Shown here piece after piece: positions 1-10,328 of a stretch of 54,997 nt of DNA. The notes beneath the pieces were generated by a model. The model saw nothing but the letters and a program-made list of their open reading frames with translations, was not told the origin of the DNA and searched no databases. Positions within the stretch are counted from its first letter, which is position 1. Each line of letters opens with the position of its first letter. The stretch is taken from NCBI GenBank assembly GCA_003153375.1, contig PLYM01000241.1, forward strand, positions 1 to 54,997, read 5' to 3'. This stretch comes from Planctomycetaceae bacterium. Lineage in GTDB: Bacteria; Planctomycetota; Planctomycetia; Pirellulales; PALSA-1355. The position numbers and the translations under genes are program-made.

Positions 1-2
1 CG

Positions 3-248
3 ACACCCACGGCCTCGGCCAGTGGCGCCGTGTCGAGTGGCTTGAGTATCTTGAACAGCGGTTCGATCAACGTGCCCACCTGGCTGAGTGGTCGTCTGCA
101 AAGCATTTTGACCAGCCCGCCGGTGACCAAGGCGATTCAAAGCGCCTTGCAAAACCCGCAAATCCTCAACGCCGTCGAGCAGGTTGCCAGCAAGCTGCAC
201 CTGAACGAAGACGTGCTGGATGGCCTGCTGAAGGATCTGGGTATCTAA
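3..248 (+). CDS. Hypothetical protein, C-terminal part (5' end outside window)
   Basis: The frame is open from the left edge to the TAA at 246-248, so this is the last 81 codons of a gene that starts outside the window. A GTG at 30 could be an internal start, but nothing resembling a ribosome-binding site precedes it. The visible part is rich in Ser, Leu, Asn and Gln, ends in a predicted helix (NEDVLDGLLKDLGI), and has no recognisable catalytic motif or membrane segment. A strong rho-independent terminator follows 27 bp after the stop, which supports it being the real end of a transcribed gene. I cannot assign a family. Confidence 0.5.
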   Translation, partial: TPTASASGAVSSGLSILNSGSINVPTWLSGRLQSILTSPPVTKAIQSALQNPQILNAVEQVASKLHLNEDVLDGLLKDLGI

Positions 249-274
249 GCAGGCAGGGTTTTAAGCCGTCAAAT

Positions 275-336
275 ACCGCTCAAACTCGTGCATCTGTCAG
301 CCCCCGGGCTGCCGGGTGCACGAGTTGCGGTTTTTT
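275..336 (+). terminator. Rho-independent terminator
   Basis: AACTCGTGCA (283-292) pairs perfectly with TGCACGAGTT (317-326). After a 3-nt bulge, ACCGC (275-279) extends the stem against GCGGT (327-331). A run of six T (331-336) follows. This ends transcription of the partial gene on the left and separates it from the next operon. Confidence 0.85.
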
Positions 337-486
337 ATGGGGGGCCGTCAGGGGCGGACTTTATCGAGATAGCGGCACCAGGTCCATTGGGTAGCTTGAA
401 TGGGATTCGCGCAGCTAAACTGAGACAGGCGTGGCGCGCGCATTACCGGAAGTCGGCTAGCTCAATCTTTGGTGAGTCCAGGCCCG

Positions 487-3321
487 ATGAAGCAAGCATT
501 TTGGCTAGGGCTGGCTTTGACCGTCCTATGCGGTTGCCCGACGGAAGTCACGTCGCAAGAGGAGCGCGAAGCCGCGGCGCAAGCGACGAACGCCGGCCAG
601 ACAGAGTTCTTTGAGAGCCGCATCCGACCGCTGCTGGTTGAACACTGCATCACTTGTCATGGTTCCCAGAAACAACAGAGCGGTCTGCGTCTTGATTCAC
701 GCGCTGGACTGCTGGCGGGCGGCGACAGCGGCGCCGTCTTGGACCTCGCGCATCCGCGTGCCAGTCGGTTGCTCACGGCCGTCGGTTACGAAGACCCCGA
801 TCTGCAAATGCCCCCCGCGCCGGCCGGCAAACTACCCTCGGCGGCGATCGCGGCGTTCTCAACTTGGATCGAGCAAGGGGCCTTCTGGCCCGCGGGCGAG
901 CGTCCCGGGAAGCCGGCAGCACTCGCATCCGATAAAACACACTGGGCCTTTGAGCCCGTTCGCCCGCGACCAATTCCATCGGTTCAAGACCGCGCCTGGC
1001 CGCGTTCACCAGTCGATTATTTCGTGCTGAGCCGACTGGAAGGGCAGGGGATGACACCCGCGCCCGACGCCGATCGAACTGCGCTCATTCGCCGCGTCAC
1101 ATTCGACTTGATCGGGCTGCCGCCAAGCGACGCCGAGGTGGCGGCATTCGTCGACGATCCACGTCCCGATGCTTATGCGAGATTGATCGATCGACTGCTC
1201 GATTCGCCCCACTATGGTGAGCGTTGGGGCCGCTATTGGCTGGACGTGGCCCGCTATGCGGACACCAAGGGCTACGTGCGGTTGCAAGAAGAGCGGCGAT
1301 TCTATTGTGCGTTCACCTATCGCGACTACGTCATTGCCGCCTTCAACGAGGATCTGCCTTACGACCGATTTCTCGTGGAACAGCTGGCCGCCGATCAGTT
1401 GCCGCCGGGCACCGACCCGCGAGCCTTGGCGGCGCTTGGGTTTCTGACCCTGGGCCGGCAATTCACGGGCAACAAGCACGATGTGATCGACGATCGGATT
1501 GACGTCGTGACACGCGGGTTGTTAGGGCTGACGGTCACCTGCGCCCGCTGCCACGACCACAAATACGATCCGATTCCAACGGCCGACTACTACTCACTGT
1601 ACGGCGTTTTTGCCAGCTCCGAAGACGTGATTTTTCCCACTCCGTTGGGCAAACCCACGGCCGGCGCGGCCGCGAAGCAATACGAATCGGATCTCGCGGC
1701 CCGCCAACGAGAGCTCGACGATTATGAACCCAAGCAGTATGCCGCCTTGCTGAACGAGTTTCGTTCGAGAGTGGCCGATTACCTGATCAAAGCAATTGCC
1801 GGCCGCGAGCCTCCGCAGCAGCCGCTGCCGAAGGCGGCCGGCGAGATTCGGCAAATCGTGGTCGAGCGCTGGATCGAATACCTGGAACGAACGGGACCGA
1901 CCCATCCTGTCTGGGGTCCGTGGCATGCCTTCGCTGCCTTGCAGCCGGAGCAATTCGAAACGGCAGCCGGCGCGATCATTGCCGGCTGGTCGACGCCTGG
2001 CGGCGAGCGGCAAGCGCCCCGGGTGCATGCGACGGTGAAGAGTTATTTTGCCTCCGATCCGCCCCATTCGATGGCGGACGTGGCTCGCGGCTACGGCGAA
2101 CTGCTGGCCCAAGTTCACCAGCGGTGGCAAACCCTGCTGGCCTCGACCGCCGCCGCGGGATCCGGCGCACTGGGTCGGTTGAGTGACCCGGACGAAGAAG
2201 AACTGCGCCAGGTGCTTTATGGCGACGACTCGCCCGTGGCGGTGCGGCCGCTCGAGGCGCTGGCTGAGTATCTCTATGACGCGCCAATCAACGAAGAGAT
2301 CGTGCGGCGGCGCAATGCGATTCATCAATACTTGTCGCACGCCGCTGGGGGGCCGCCGCGCGCCCATACCTTGATCGAATTGCCCGTCCCCTGCGAGCCT
2401 CGCGTCTTCGTCCGCGGCAATCCGACCCGGCCCGGCCGCCAGGTGCCGCGACAATTCCTCAAAGCTCTCAGCCCCGGCCAGCGGAAGCCGTTTGCCCAAG
2501 GCGGCGGACGATTGGAACTTGCCCGAGCCATTACGAGCCGCGACAATCCGCTGACGGCTCGCGTGGCCGTCAATCGCGTTTGGGAGCATCATTTCGGCAC
2601 GGGCCTGGTGCGATCGCCCAGCAACTTCGGCCTCCGCGGCGAGGCTCCCACGCATCCCGAATTGCTGGATTATCTGGCGGCGCGTTTCATGGAAGAGGGT
2701 TGGTCGATCAAGCAGCTTCATCGCTGGATTCTGCTGTCGCACACCTATCAGCAGGGAAGCGGCGACGACGTCCTGCGCTCTCGCGATCCGGAAAATCGGC
2801 TGTATGGGCGCATGAATCGGCGGCGGCTCGATTTCGAGGCCCTGCGCGACGCGCTGCTGGCCACGGCCGGTCGGCTCGATCGGACGTTGGGAGGACCGAG
2901 CGCCGAACTGACCGTGCCCGGGGCGAATCGCCGAACGGTTTATGGCCTGATCGATCGCCAGGGACTGCCCGGCATGCTGGCGACGTTCGACTTTGCCAGT
3001 CCCGATGCACACAGTCCGCAGCGGTACACGACCATCGTACCGCAACAGGCGCTGTTCCTGATGAATAGCCCCTTGATGGCTGACCTGGCGCGGGCGTTCG
3101 CCGGCCGGGCCGATCTCAAGAGCCTGCCCGCTGGGGCCGACCGGGCGGCGGCGATGATTCGCGGGGCGTGGGGGCGACCCGCCAGCGAGCGTGAAATCAA
3201 GCTCTCGCTGGAGTACATTGCCAGGGAGCCGGCCGATGCCCCGGCCGACGCGTCGCTCAGCGGCTGGGAGGCGTTCGCCCAAGCCTTGCTCTTGGCCAAC
3301 GAGTTCAGTTATGTCGACTAA
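487..3321 (+). CDS. PSCyt1/DUF1549/DUF1553 domain protein
   Basis: A 944-residue exported protein of the planctomycete-typical PSCyt1-PSD1 type. The ATG at 487 is preferred over a TTG at 469 because it puts a hydrophobic signal directly at the N-terminus. LCGC at about residues 14-17 could be a lipobox. A haem-c motif CITCH lies at 54-58 in the PSCyt1 region. DUF1549 follows, with the GLPPS and DSPHYGERW signatures at roughly 200-245. A second CARCH motif sits near 354 in TCARCHDHKYDP. DUF1553 begins near 678 (RDNPLTARVAVNRVWEHHF). The C-terminus overlaps the next gene by 11 bp, so the two are co-translated. The family has no established reaction; a role in periplasmic redox-linked carbohydrate or polymer degradation is only suggested by family genomics. 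Confidence 0.93.
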   Translation: MKQAFWLGLALTVLCGCPTEVTSQEEREAAAQATNAGQTEFFESRIRPLLVEHCITCHGSQKQQSGLRLDSRAGLLAGGDSGAVLDLAHPRASRLLTAVGYEDPDLQMPPAPAGKLPSAAIAAFSTWIEQGAFWPAGERPGKPAALASDKTHWAFEPVRPRPIPSVQDRAWPRSPVDYFVLSRLEGQGMTPAPDADRTALIRRVTFDLIGLPPSDAEVAAFVDDPRPDAYARLIDRLLDSPHYGERWGRYWLDVARYADTKGYVRLQEERRFYCAFTYRDYVIAAFNEDLPYDRFLVEQLAADQLPPGTDPRALAALGFLTLGRQFTGNKHDVIDDRIDVVTRGLLGLTVTCARCHDHKYDPIPTADYYSLYGVFASSEDVIFPTPLGKPTAGAAAKQYESDLAARQRELDDYEPKQYAALLNEFRSRVADYLIKAIAGREPPQQPLPKAAGEIRQIVVERWIEYLERTGPTHPVWGPWHAFAALQPEQFETAAGAIIAGWSTPGGERQAPRVHATVKSYFASDPPHSMADVARGYGELLAQVHQRWQTLLASTAAAGSGALGRLSDPDEEELRQVLYGDDSPVAVRPLEALAEYLYDAPINEEIVRRRNAIHQYLSHAAGGPPRAHTLIELPVPCEPRVFVRGNPTRPGRQVPRQFLKALSPGQRKPFAQGGGRLELARAITSRDNPLTARVAVNRVWEHHFGTGLVRSPSNFGLRGEAPTHPELLDYLAARFMEEGWSIKQLHRWILLSHTYQQGSGDDVLRSRDPENRLYGRMNRRRLDFEALRDALLATAGRLDRTLGGPSAELTVPGANRRTVYGLIDRQGLPGMLATFDFASPDAHSPQRYTTIVPQQALFLMNSPLMADLARAFAGRADLKSLPAGADRAAAMIRGAWGRPASEREIKLSLEYIAREPADAPADASLSGWEAFAQALLLANEFSYVD

Positions 3322-4753
3322 TCCCAAGCGAAACAGCGATCGCACGCATCGCGAGCCCCCGAGCGTCTCACGGCGCGAGCTACTGCGCCGCTCGGGAATG
3401 GGCCTGGCCGCGTTGGCGATGCTGCCGCTGCTGGAAGGAGAAGCCGCGCGGGCGGGTACGGTTGCCGATGCGCGGCGCTCGCATTTTCCCGGCAAGGCCA
3501 AGCGGATCATCCACCTGTTCATGAACGGCGGTCCGTCGCAGGTCGACACCTTCGACCCCAAGCCCTTGCTGGAAAAGTACGCCGGCCGCGAATTGCCCAC
3601 CGGCAACTTGCAAACCGAGCGCCGCACGGGGGCCGCGTTCCCTTCGCCGTTCAAGTTTCAGAAGTACGGCCAAAGCGGCATCGAGGTCAGCGAGCTGTTT
3701 CCCCACGTGGCCGAGAGCATCGACGACATCGCGGTCATTCGCTCGATGGTGGCCGATATTCCGAATCATGAGCCTTCGCTGTTATTGATGAATTGCGGCG
3801 AGGCACGGCTGCCGCGGCCCAGCATGGGAAGCTGGCTGACCTATGGGCTAGGGAGCGAAAACCAGAACCTGCCCGGCTTCGTGGCCCTTTGCCCGGGCGG
3901 CCTGCCGATCCAAGGGGCTCAGAACTGGCAGTCGGGCTTTCTGCCCGGCATTCATCAAGGCACCTACATCGATACACAGCACACGCAAGTCGAAAAGCTG
4001 ATCGAACACATCCAAAGCCGGTTGGGCAGCGAGCGCCAACGGCGGCAGCTCGACCTGTTGGCGGCGTTGAACCAGGACCATCTCAATCGATCGCAACATG
4101 ATCGTGATCTGGAAGCGCGAATCGAATCGTTCGAGCTCGCCTATCGCATGCAAAGCGAGGCCACCGAAGCGTTTGACGTCAGCCGCGAGCCGCAGCACGT
4201 CCTGGACATGTACGGCCCCGGCACGCAGGCGCGGCAGATTCTGATTGCGCGGCGGTTGGTCGAACGGGGCGTGCGGTTCGTGCAAGTGTGGCATGGTGCC
4301 CAGCAACCGTGGGACTCCCACAACGACATTCAGGACCACGCCCGGCTGGCGCGCGAGTGCGATCAAGCCATCGGTGCGCTGTTGAAGGATCTCAAGCAAC
4401 GGGGCCTGCTTGACGAGACGCTGGTGATCTGGGGAGGCGAATTCGGCCGCACGCCCTCGGTCGAACTGCCCAATCCGCTGATCGGTCAGGCCAAGGCCAA
4501 CGGCCGCGACCACAATCATTATGGCTTCAGCATGTGGCTGGCCGGCGGGGGCGTGAAGGGGGGGATCACGCACGGAGCCACCGACGAGTTTGGCTTCCGG
4601 GCGGTGGAAAAGCCGGTGCACGTGCATGATCTGCACGCCACGATTCTGCACCTGATGGGCTTCGATCACGAGCGATTCACGTTTCCCTATGCCGGACGCG
4701 ACTTCCGCTTGACCGACGTGCATGGCCAAGTCGTTGGCGAGTTACTGGCGTGA
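3311..4753 (+). CDS. DUF1501 family Tat-exported protein
   Basis: A 480-residue protein of the DUF1501 family, which has a sulfatase/alkaline-phosphatase-like fold. The N-terminus carries a twin-arginine signal, SRRELLRRSG with RR at 21-22, followed by a hydrophobic stretch and Ala-rich cleavage region, so it should be exported folded by Tat. Recognisable family segments are FMNGGPSQVDTFDPK near the start of the mature protein, VWGGEFGRTP, and GRDHNHYGFSMWLAGGG near the C-terminus. The start at 3311 lies inside the last codons of the upstream DUF1553 gene. Pairing of DUF1501 with PSCyt1/PSD1 genes is a hallmark of planctomycete genomes and suggests that the two products act together outside the cytoplasm. 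The substrate is unknown. Confidence 0.93.
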   Translation: MSTNPKRNSDRTHREPPSVSRRELLRRSGMGLAALAMLPLLEGEAARAGTVADARRSHFPGKAKRIIHLFMNGGPSQVDTFDPKPLLEKYAGRELPTGNLQTERRTGAAFPSPFKFQKYGQSGIEVSELFPHVAESIDDIAVIRSMVADIPNHEPSLLLMNCGEARLPRPSMGSWLTYGLGSENQNLPGFVALCPGGLPIQGAQNWQSGFLPGIHQGTYIDTQHTQVEKLIEHIQSRLGSERQRRQLDLLAALNQDHLNRSQHDRDLEARIESFELAYRMQSEATEAFDVSREPQHVLDMYGPGTQARQILIARRLVERGVRFVQVWHGAQQPWDSHNDIQDHARLARECDQAIGALLKDLKQRGLLDETLVIWGGEFGRTPSVELPNPLIGQAKANGRDHNHYGFSMWLAGGGVKGGITHGATDEFGFRAVEKPVHVHDLHATILHLMGFDHERFTFPYAGRDFRLTDVHGQVVGELLA

Positions 4754-4878
4754 GCGCGCGTGCTAGCAGCGATGGCTGTCCCGTGCCCCCGCGGCAAGAA
4801 ATGGTTATCTCGCCCCGCCTGACGGACCGATACGATCGGTAGGTCCGTTAAAGTCTGGACGCACGCGATGGGTGGGGC

Positions 4879-5088
4879 ATGAGACGGTTTGCCGGGTGGA
4901 TGGCGATCTTGGTACTAGCCAGCGGCGCGGGCTGTTGCGCGTCGCCCTATCGCTATTACCAGAACGCCTATGGCTGGAATTGCCCGGTGCCCGACTACTT
5001 CGTCAATGCTCCTCCCGCCCCGCGCACCACGCCGCCGGGTCCGACCATGCCGGCGGTCGAATCCATTTCGTCCACTGTCGCGCGGTAA
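4879..5088 (+). CDS. Small putative lipoprotein
   Basis: A 69-residue protein with an N-terminal signal: two arginines, then a hydrophobic core ending in LASGAGC, which fits a lipobox with the acylated Cys near residue 19. The mature part is short and Pro/Tyr-rich (SPYRYYQNAYGWNCP), without a known domain. GGTGGGG at 4870-4876 is a possible ribosome-binding site just upstream of the ATG. It stands alone, 125 bp after the DUF1501 gene and convergent with the minus-strand lipid-metabolism operon. It is probably anchored to a membrane on the periplasmic side; its role is unknown. Confidence 0.6.
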   Translation: MRRFAGWMAILVLASGAGCCASPYRYYQNAYGWNCPVPDYFVNAPPAPRTTPPGPTMPAVESISSTVAR

Positions 5089-5152
5089 TCGACCGTCGCG
5101 CGGCAATTAACGCCCCGCATAGCGTGCCCAGGCGACCTCGGCTCGTGGCAGT

Positions 5153-6100
5153 TCAAACGGCCGAAAACCGGCCATCGTGTTCGCGCACCTGCCCATCGTC
5201 GATCGACTTCTCGAGGTGGGCGTTCACTTCCGACGTGCCGAGCACGAGGTGATAGCCCGGCAGTTTGGACCACAGCGAGCGGGCGACTTCATAGACGGTC
5301 TTGGGATCGCCCTGCCGTAGCACTTCGAGAATCGCCCGTTCGCGCTGGCCGTGGTGGGCCTTGAGTTGCTCGATCCGCTCGAGCAGCGTGGAAAAGGGCT
5401 GGCCGTGACCGGGCAGCACGATCAGGTCCTCGCTCGCCAACGGAGCAACGCGGTCGAGCGAATTCAGAAATCGCGTCATCATGCCGCGACGTCGCATCTC
5501 GCCGGCGCCGATGTTCGGCGAAATGGTCGGCAACACGTGGTCGCCGCTGAACAGGTGCCGCCCGTAGCTCAGGCAGATGCTCCCTTGCGTGTGCCCCGGA
5601 GTATGAATGACTTCCAAGTCGACACCGCTGATGGGCAGACGATCGCCGCCTCGCAGCTTTTCCGCTTCGGTCTGCCGCGCCAGGCGTTTTCCCTTGCCCA
5701 GCGTCTTGGCCAGGTTTTCGATTTCGGACTCGGGCACGTGGAACGATTGCAGTCGACGGCGCACCAGCGGCACGAACTCTTCGTGCCGCGCATCGAGATT
5801 GGCCACGCCGTCCCAGTCGTCCTCGTGTACGAACACCGGCGCGCCCGAGCGATCGTGAATCTCGCGCGCCAGGCCGATGTGGTCGGCGTGCTTGTGGGTT
5901 AACACGACGCGCCGCACGTCTTCAACCGAAAAACCTCGCGCGGCCAGCCCCGCTTCGAGCACCACCAGCGCCTCGGGCGTGCCAATGCCCGTATCGATCA
6001 CGGTCAGCGGATCGCCGGCGATGACGTACAGATTCAAATCGCCTTCGAACATCGGGTTCGGAATCCCGATGTGATAGACGGGGGCTTCGTTTGCGATCAC
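5153..6100 (-). CDS. MBL-fold metallo-hydrolase
   Basis: A 315-residue metallo-beta-lactamase-fold hydrolase. The metal-binding motif HKHADH lies at about residues 68-73, followed by the downstream ligands in HTPGHTQGS, FSGDHV and LPGHGQP. A C-terminal winged-helix-like segment of about 90 residues gives an LACTB2-like layout. The GTG start at 6100 lies 4 bp past the stop of the enoyl-CoA hydratase gene; the frame continues upstream, but only inside that gene. As the last gene of the acyl-CoA ligase/hydratase operon it may hydrolyse a thioester such as an acyl-CoA or a glutathione-type adduct, which is inference. The fold is certain and the substrate is not. Confidence 0.88.
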   Translation of the reverse strand: MIANEAPVYHIGIPNPMFEGDLNLYVIAGDPLTVIDTGIGTPEALVVLEAGLAARGFSVEDVRRVVLTHKHADHIGLAREIHDRSGAPVFVHEDDWDGVANLDARHEEFVPLVRRRLQSFHVPESEIENLAKTLGKGKRLARQTEAEKLRGGDRLPISGVDLEVIHTPGHTQGSICLSYGRHLFSGDHVLPTISPNIGAGEMRRRGMMTRFLNSLDRVAPLASEDLIVLPGHGQPFSTLLERIEQLKAHHGQRERAILEVLRQGDPKTVYEVARSLWSKLPGYHLVLGTSEVNAHLEKSIDDGQVREHDGRFSAV

Positions 6101-6104
6101 GTGA

Positions 6105-6941
6105 TTATCGTCCGGTAAAGGCAGGGGGGCGTTTTTCGAGAAAGTGGGCAACCCCCTCCTTGAAATCTTCGCTGGTAAAGCTCTTGGCCATCTCCTCGTT
6201 TGCGGTTTCGATCGCTTCGCCCAAGGTTTGAAACAGCGCGTTGTACACTTGCCGCTTGATGACTCGCATCGATCGCGGCGAGGCCGAGCCAGCCAACTCG
6301 ACGGCATACTTGCGGGCTTCGGCCTCGAAGTGTTCGCTGGGCAGGACGCGACTGATCAGGCCGATGCGCAAAGCCTCGGCGGCGTCGATCACGCGGGCCG
6401 AATAGAGCAAGTCGAGTGCATTGGCCACGCCCACGATGCGCGGCAGCAGCCAACTGATGCCGTGCTCGGCGATCAGCCCGCGTCGGGCGAAAGCGGTACC
6501 GAACTTGGCCTGATCCGAAGCGAGGCGAATGTCGCAGTAGAGCGAGATCACCAGGCCCAACCCGACGGCTGTGCCGTTGATGGCACCGATGATCGGCTTT
6601 TCGATGGCCGGCATATAGGAGTACGTTTTTTGAAAATCCGTGCGTACTCCTTCGCGCGGCGTGCCGGCCAGGTGCTTGCCCAGAATCTTCTGGATCGTGT
6701 CCGGCGAGTTATTCGCCTGGGCCAGGCCGGCCAGATTGGCCATGTCGGCCCCGGCACAAAATCCGCGTCCCGCGCCCGTCAACATGATCACGCGAACCTG
6801 GGGGTCCTTCTCGGCCGCGAACATGGCATGCTGTACATCCTGTTCCATGGTCATGGTCCAGGCATTGAGCTTGGCCGGCCGATTCAGCGTGATCGTGGCG
6901 ACGTGGTCCGAAACGTCGTAAAGAATCTCTTCGTAACCCAT
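6105..6941 (-). CDS. Enoyl-CoA hydratase/isomerase family protein
   Basis: A 278-residue crotonase-superfamily enzyme. LNRPAKLNAW is near the N-terminus, the CoA-binding/oxyanion segment GAGRGFCAGADMANL is at about 63-77, and RRGLIAEHGISWLLPR carries the glutamate expected of a hydratase. It should add water to trans-2-enoyl-CoA or isomerise the double bond in beta-oxidation. The ATG at 6941 is chosen because AGGAGCG lies 7 bp upstream; more distal in-frame starts have no ribosome-binding site. It is the middle gene of a three-gene minus-strand operon, 102 bp after the acyl-CoA ligase and 4 bp before the MBL hydrolase. Substrate chain length cannot be read from sequence. Confidence 0.92.
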   Translation of the reverse strand: MGYEEILYDVSDHVATITLNRPAKLNAWTMTMEQDVQHAMFAAEKDPQVRVIMLTGAGRGFCAGADMANLAGLAQANNSPDTIQKILGKHLAGTPREGVRTDFQKTYSYMPAIEKPIIGAINGTAVGLGLVISLYCDIRLASDQAKFGTAFARRGLIAEHGISWLLPRIVGVANALDLLYSARVIDAAEALRIGLISRVLPSEHFEAEARKYAVELAGSASPRSMRVIKRQVYNALFQTLGEAIETANEEMAKSFTSEDFKEGVAHFLEKRPPAFTGR

Positions 6942-7043
6942 GCTTCGCTCCTGGGGGTGGTTCATTGGCGGCCTGATCGCGGCAGGTGTCGGGTCTACCG
7001 CCGGGCTGGGCAATTTTCTGTTACGTGGCCTTCGTACACGGCC

Positions 7044-8609
7044 TTAGTGCGTGGTGGCGTTCCGAGCCCGCTCGTGCTCGTCGATCAATTCGCGTTTCAG
7101 AATCTTGGCCGAGGGGCCCTTGGGCAGTGGAGTATCGCGAATCTGCACGATGCGCGGATACTTGAAGGCCGCGATGCGTTCCTTGCAATACGCCTGAATC
7201 TCGTTCTCGGTGGCCGAGCAGCCGGGCTTCAGATAGACCACGGCCTTCACTTCCTCGCCCAACTCTTCGTGCTTCACCCCCACGACGGCCGCCTCGGCCA
7301 CCGCGGGATGCTCGTACAGCAACTCTTCGATCTCGCGCGGATAGATGTTGAAGCCGCCGCGCAGAATCATGTCCTTCTTGCGACCGACGATATACAGGTA
7401 GCCCTCTTCGTCGAGCTTGCCAATGTCGCCCGAATAGAACCAGCCATTCTTCAGGATCTGGGCCGTGGCCTCGGGCTGCTTGTAGTAGCCTTTCATCACG
7501 TTGACACCGCGAATGAGCACTTCGCCTTCCTTGCCCGGCGGCAGCGTGTTGCCTTCGTCGTCGACCACCTTGATCTGACAGCCCCAAATCGCCTTGCCGC
7601 AGGAGCCGAACTTCGGCTCGACCGGGCCTTGGCTCCAAGTGGCCGTCGGCGAGGTTTCGGTCAGGCCATAGCCTTCGCGAATCGTCGGCTCGTAATGGCG
7701 AGCCCAGGTTTCCAGGGTTTCCAACGGCAGTGGGGCGCCGCCGCTGCCGCACATCCGCAGCGTGCCGAGGTCATAGTTCGCTCGCTCCGGATGATTGAGC
7801 ATCGTCAGGTACATGGTCGGCACGGCCGCGAAGTGCGTGACCCGATCGCGGTCGATCATTTCCATGGCTTTGGTCGGATCGAAGCGGGCCATCAACGTCA
7901 TTGTGCTGCCCATCGCCAGCACCGTGTTCATCACGCACGACTGGCCGAACGAATGAAACAGCGGCAACACGGCCATCCGCACTTCGTCGGTCTGCCGCGG
8001 CTCGTCGATCAACTCGGGCAGCACCCGGCATTGATAGAACAGATTGAAGTGCGACAACTCAGCCCCCTTGGGCTTGCCGGTGGTGCCGCTGGTGTAGCCG
8101 ATCACGGCCGTGTCGTCGGCTCCCGTGGCGACGATCTCAAACTCGGGCGAGCCGGTTTCGATCAAATCGTCGAGCCGATGCACGCCCACGTCGTCGACCG
8201 CGGGCATGGGCCGCGGAAAATCGACCACGATCAGATGTTTGCAGGTTGGGACATTGCGGTAGGCCTCGAGCGCTTCGCTGAGGAATTCGGTGCAGGCGAT
8301 CAGGCCGATGGCTTCGCTGTCTTCCAGCAAGAATTCAATCTCGCGGGCCTTGTACAACACGTTGATCGGCACCACTACGCCGCCTGGCTTGAGAATGCCA
8401 TAGTAGGCGATGACGAACTCGGGAATGTTCGGCAACATGATCAGCATCTTCTGACCCTGGTGCAGCCCGAGTCGTGTCAGCGAGTTGGCGAGCCGGTTGG
8501 TGATCGTTTCCAGTTGTCCGTACGTCAGCTTGCGATCGTCGCTGATGACCGCGGTACGTTGGGGAAAGCGCTGGGCGTTTTCCGTGAGCACGATCGACAG
8601 ATTCAACAT
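7044..8609 (-). CDS. AMP-dependent acyl-CoA synthetase
   Basis: A 521-residue adenylate-forming ligase of the long-chain fatty-acid-CoA ligase type, which activates a carboxylic acid to its CoA thioester through an acyl-AMP. The P-loop YTSGTTGKPKG is at about 170-180, GYGLTETSPT near 306, the hinge region YSGDIGKLDEEGY followed by GRKKDMILRGGFNIYP at about 395-420, and the catalytic lysine in KGPSAKILKREL near 500. The start at 8609 follows AGGAGA by 8 bp; upstream in-frame codons lie in the intergenic promoter region. It is the first gene of the minus-strand operon and lies downstream of a promoter with a palindromic operator at 8816-8843. It should feed the beta-oxidation genes around it. 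Confidence 0.95.
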   Translation of the reverse strand: MLNLSIVLTENAQRFPQRTAVISDDRKLTYGQLETITNRLANSLTRLGLHQGQKMLIMLPNIPEFVIAYYGILKPGGVVVPINVLYKAREIEFLLEDSEAIGLIACTEFLSEALEAYRNVPTCKHLIVVDFPRPMPAVDDVGVHRLDDLIETGSPEFEIVATGADDTAVIGYTSGTTGKPKGAELSHFNLFYQCRVLPELIDEPRQTDEVRMAVLPLFHSFGQSCVMNTVLAMGSTMTLMARFDPTKAMEMIDRDRVTHFAAVPTMYLTMLNHPERANYDLGTLRMCGSGGAPLPLETLETWARHYEPTIREGYGLTETSPTATWSQGPVEPKFGSCGKAIWGCQIKVVDDEGNTLPPGKEGEVLIRGVNVMKGYYKQPEATAQILKNGWFYSGDIGKLDEEGYLYIVGRKKDMILRGGFNIYPREIEELLYEHPAVAEAAVVGVKHEELGEEVKAVVYLKPGCSATENEIQAYCKERIAAFKYPRIVQIRDTPLPKGPSAKILKRELIDEHERARNATTH

Positions 8610-8815
8610 GTCACACGTCTCCTGGTCTCGAAAGCGTCTCGTAAGCCTGGTGTGATTCGCGCCGCAAGCCTCACGACAGGTGCGTGACGCGCCTTGTCTG
8701 CGCATGAGCGCCACCAGCGCGCAGCATGAGGCTCGGCGACCGCACGGCGCGCGGCGACGAAAAAATCGCGGCGTCTTCCGACCGGTCCCTTCCCAGTTCA
8801 GCACCGACAGAGTAC

Positions 8816-8843
8816 ATTCTACCGAACGGACGGTAGGCGCCAA
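8816..8843 (-). promoter_or_regulatory. Promoter with TetR-type operator for the acyl-CoA synthetase operon
   Basis: Read on the minus strand: TTGGCG (8843-8838), a 16-bp spacer, then TAGAAT (8821-8816). The palindrome TACCGTCCGTTCGGTA (8835-8820) fills the spacer, so a bound protein would block RNA polymerase. The same palindrome and -10 recur at 14913-14932. The ACCG-N6-CGGT pattern resembles operators of TetR-family fatty-acid regulators, but no regulator gene is in the window. The rest of the divergent gap 8610-9065 shows only an 8-bp GACCGGTC palindrome at 8780-8787 and a GGGAG before the thiolase. Confidence 0.72.
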
Positions 8844-9065
8844 TGAGGTCCGTGGATTTTCGGGCGAAACAGGCAACGCCGGGCCACGCCAGGGGGCCAA
8901 TTACCGCAATTACGGGGGCTGGCGAGCCGATCCGATGGCTCGGTTTGCCGGCGTCGCCAGCCGAGCCCTCAAGTGGGCGGTTGCCCAGACCAACGAAATT
9001 CGCGGCACAGGCACGCGGGCCTTATCCGCGCGATCCTTGAAATTCAATTCGGGAGATTTCGATCG

Positions 9066-10256
<1,191 letters not shown>

Positions 10257-10328
10257 TACGGCAAAGACCATCCAAAAGACATTCATCGAATCCATCGAAT
10301 CACTTGTTTTAGCGCGAGGACGAAGCAC

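Noticed and set aside
1594-3654. Long minus-strand frame (686 codons) opposite the DUF1549/DUF1553 gene
   Set aside because: Antisense shadow of a recognised gene; the translation is Arg/Gln-rich without any motif.
6144-8687. Very long plus-strand open frame (847 codons) opposite the acyl-CoA ligase and hydratase
   Set aside because: It is antisense to two clearly recognised enzymes and has no domain pattern. High-GC genes often leave the opposite strand open.
8780-8787. GACCGGTC palindrome as a second operator
   Set aside because: Only 8 bp and not repeated in the other divergent region; chance occurrence is likely at this GC content.
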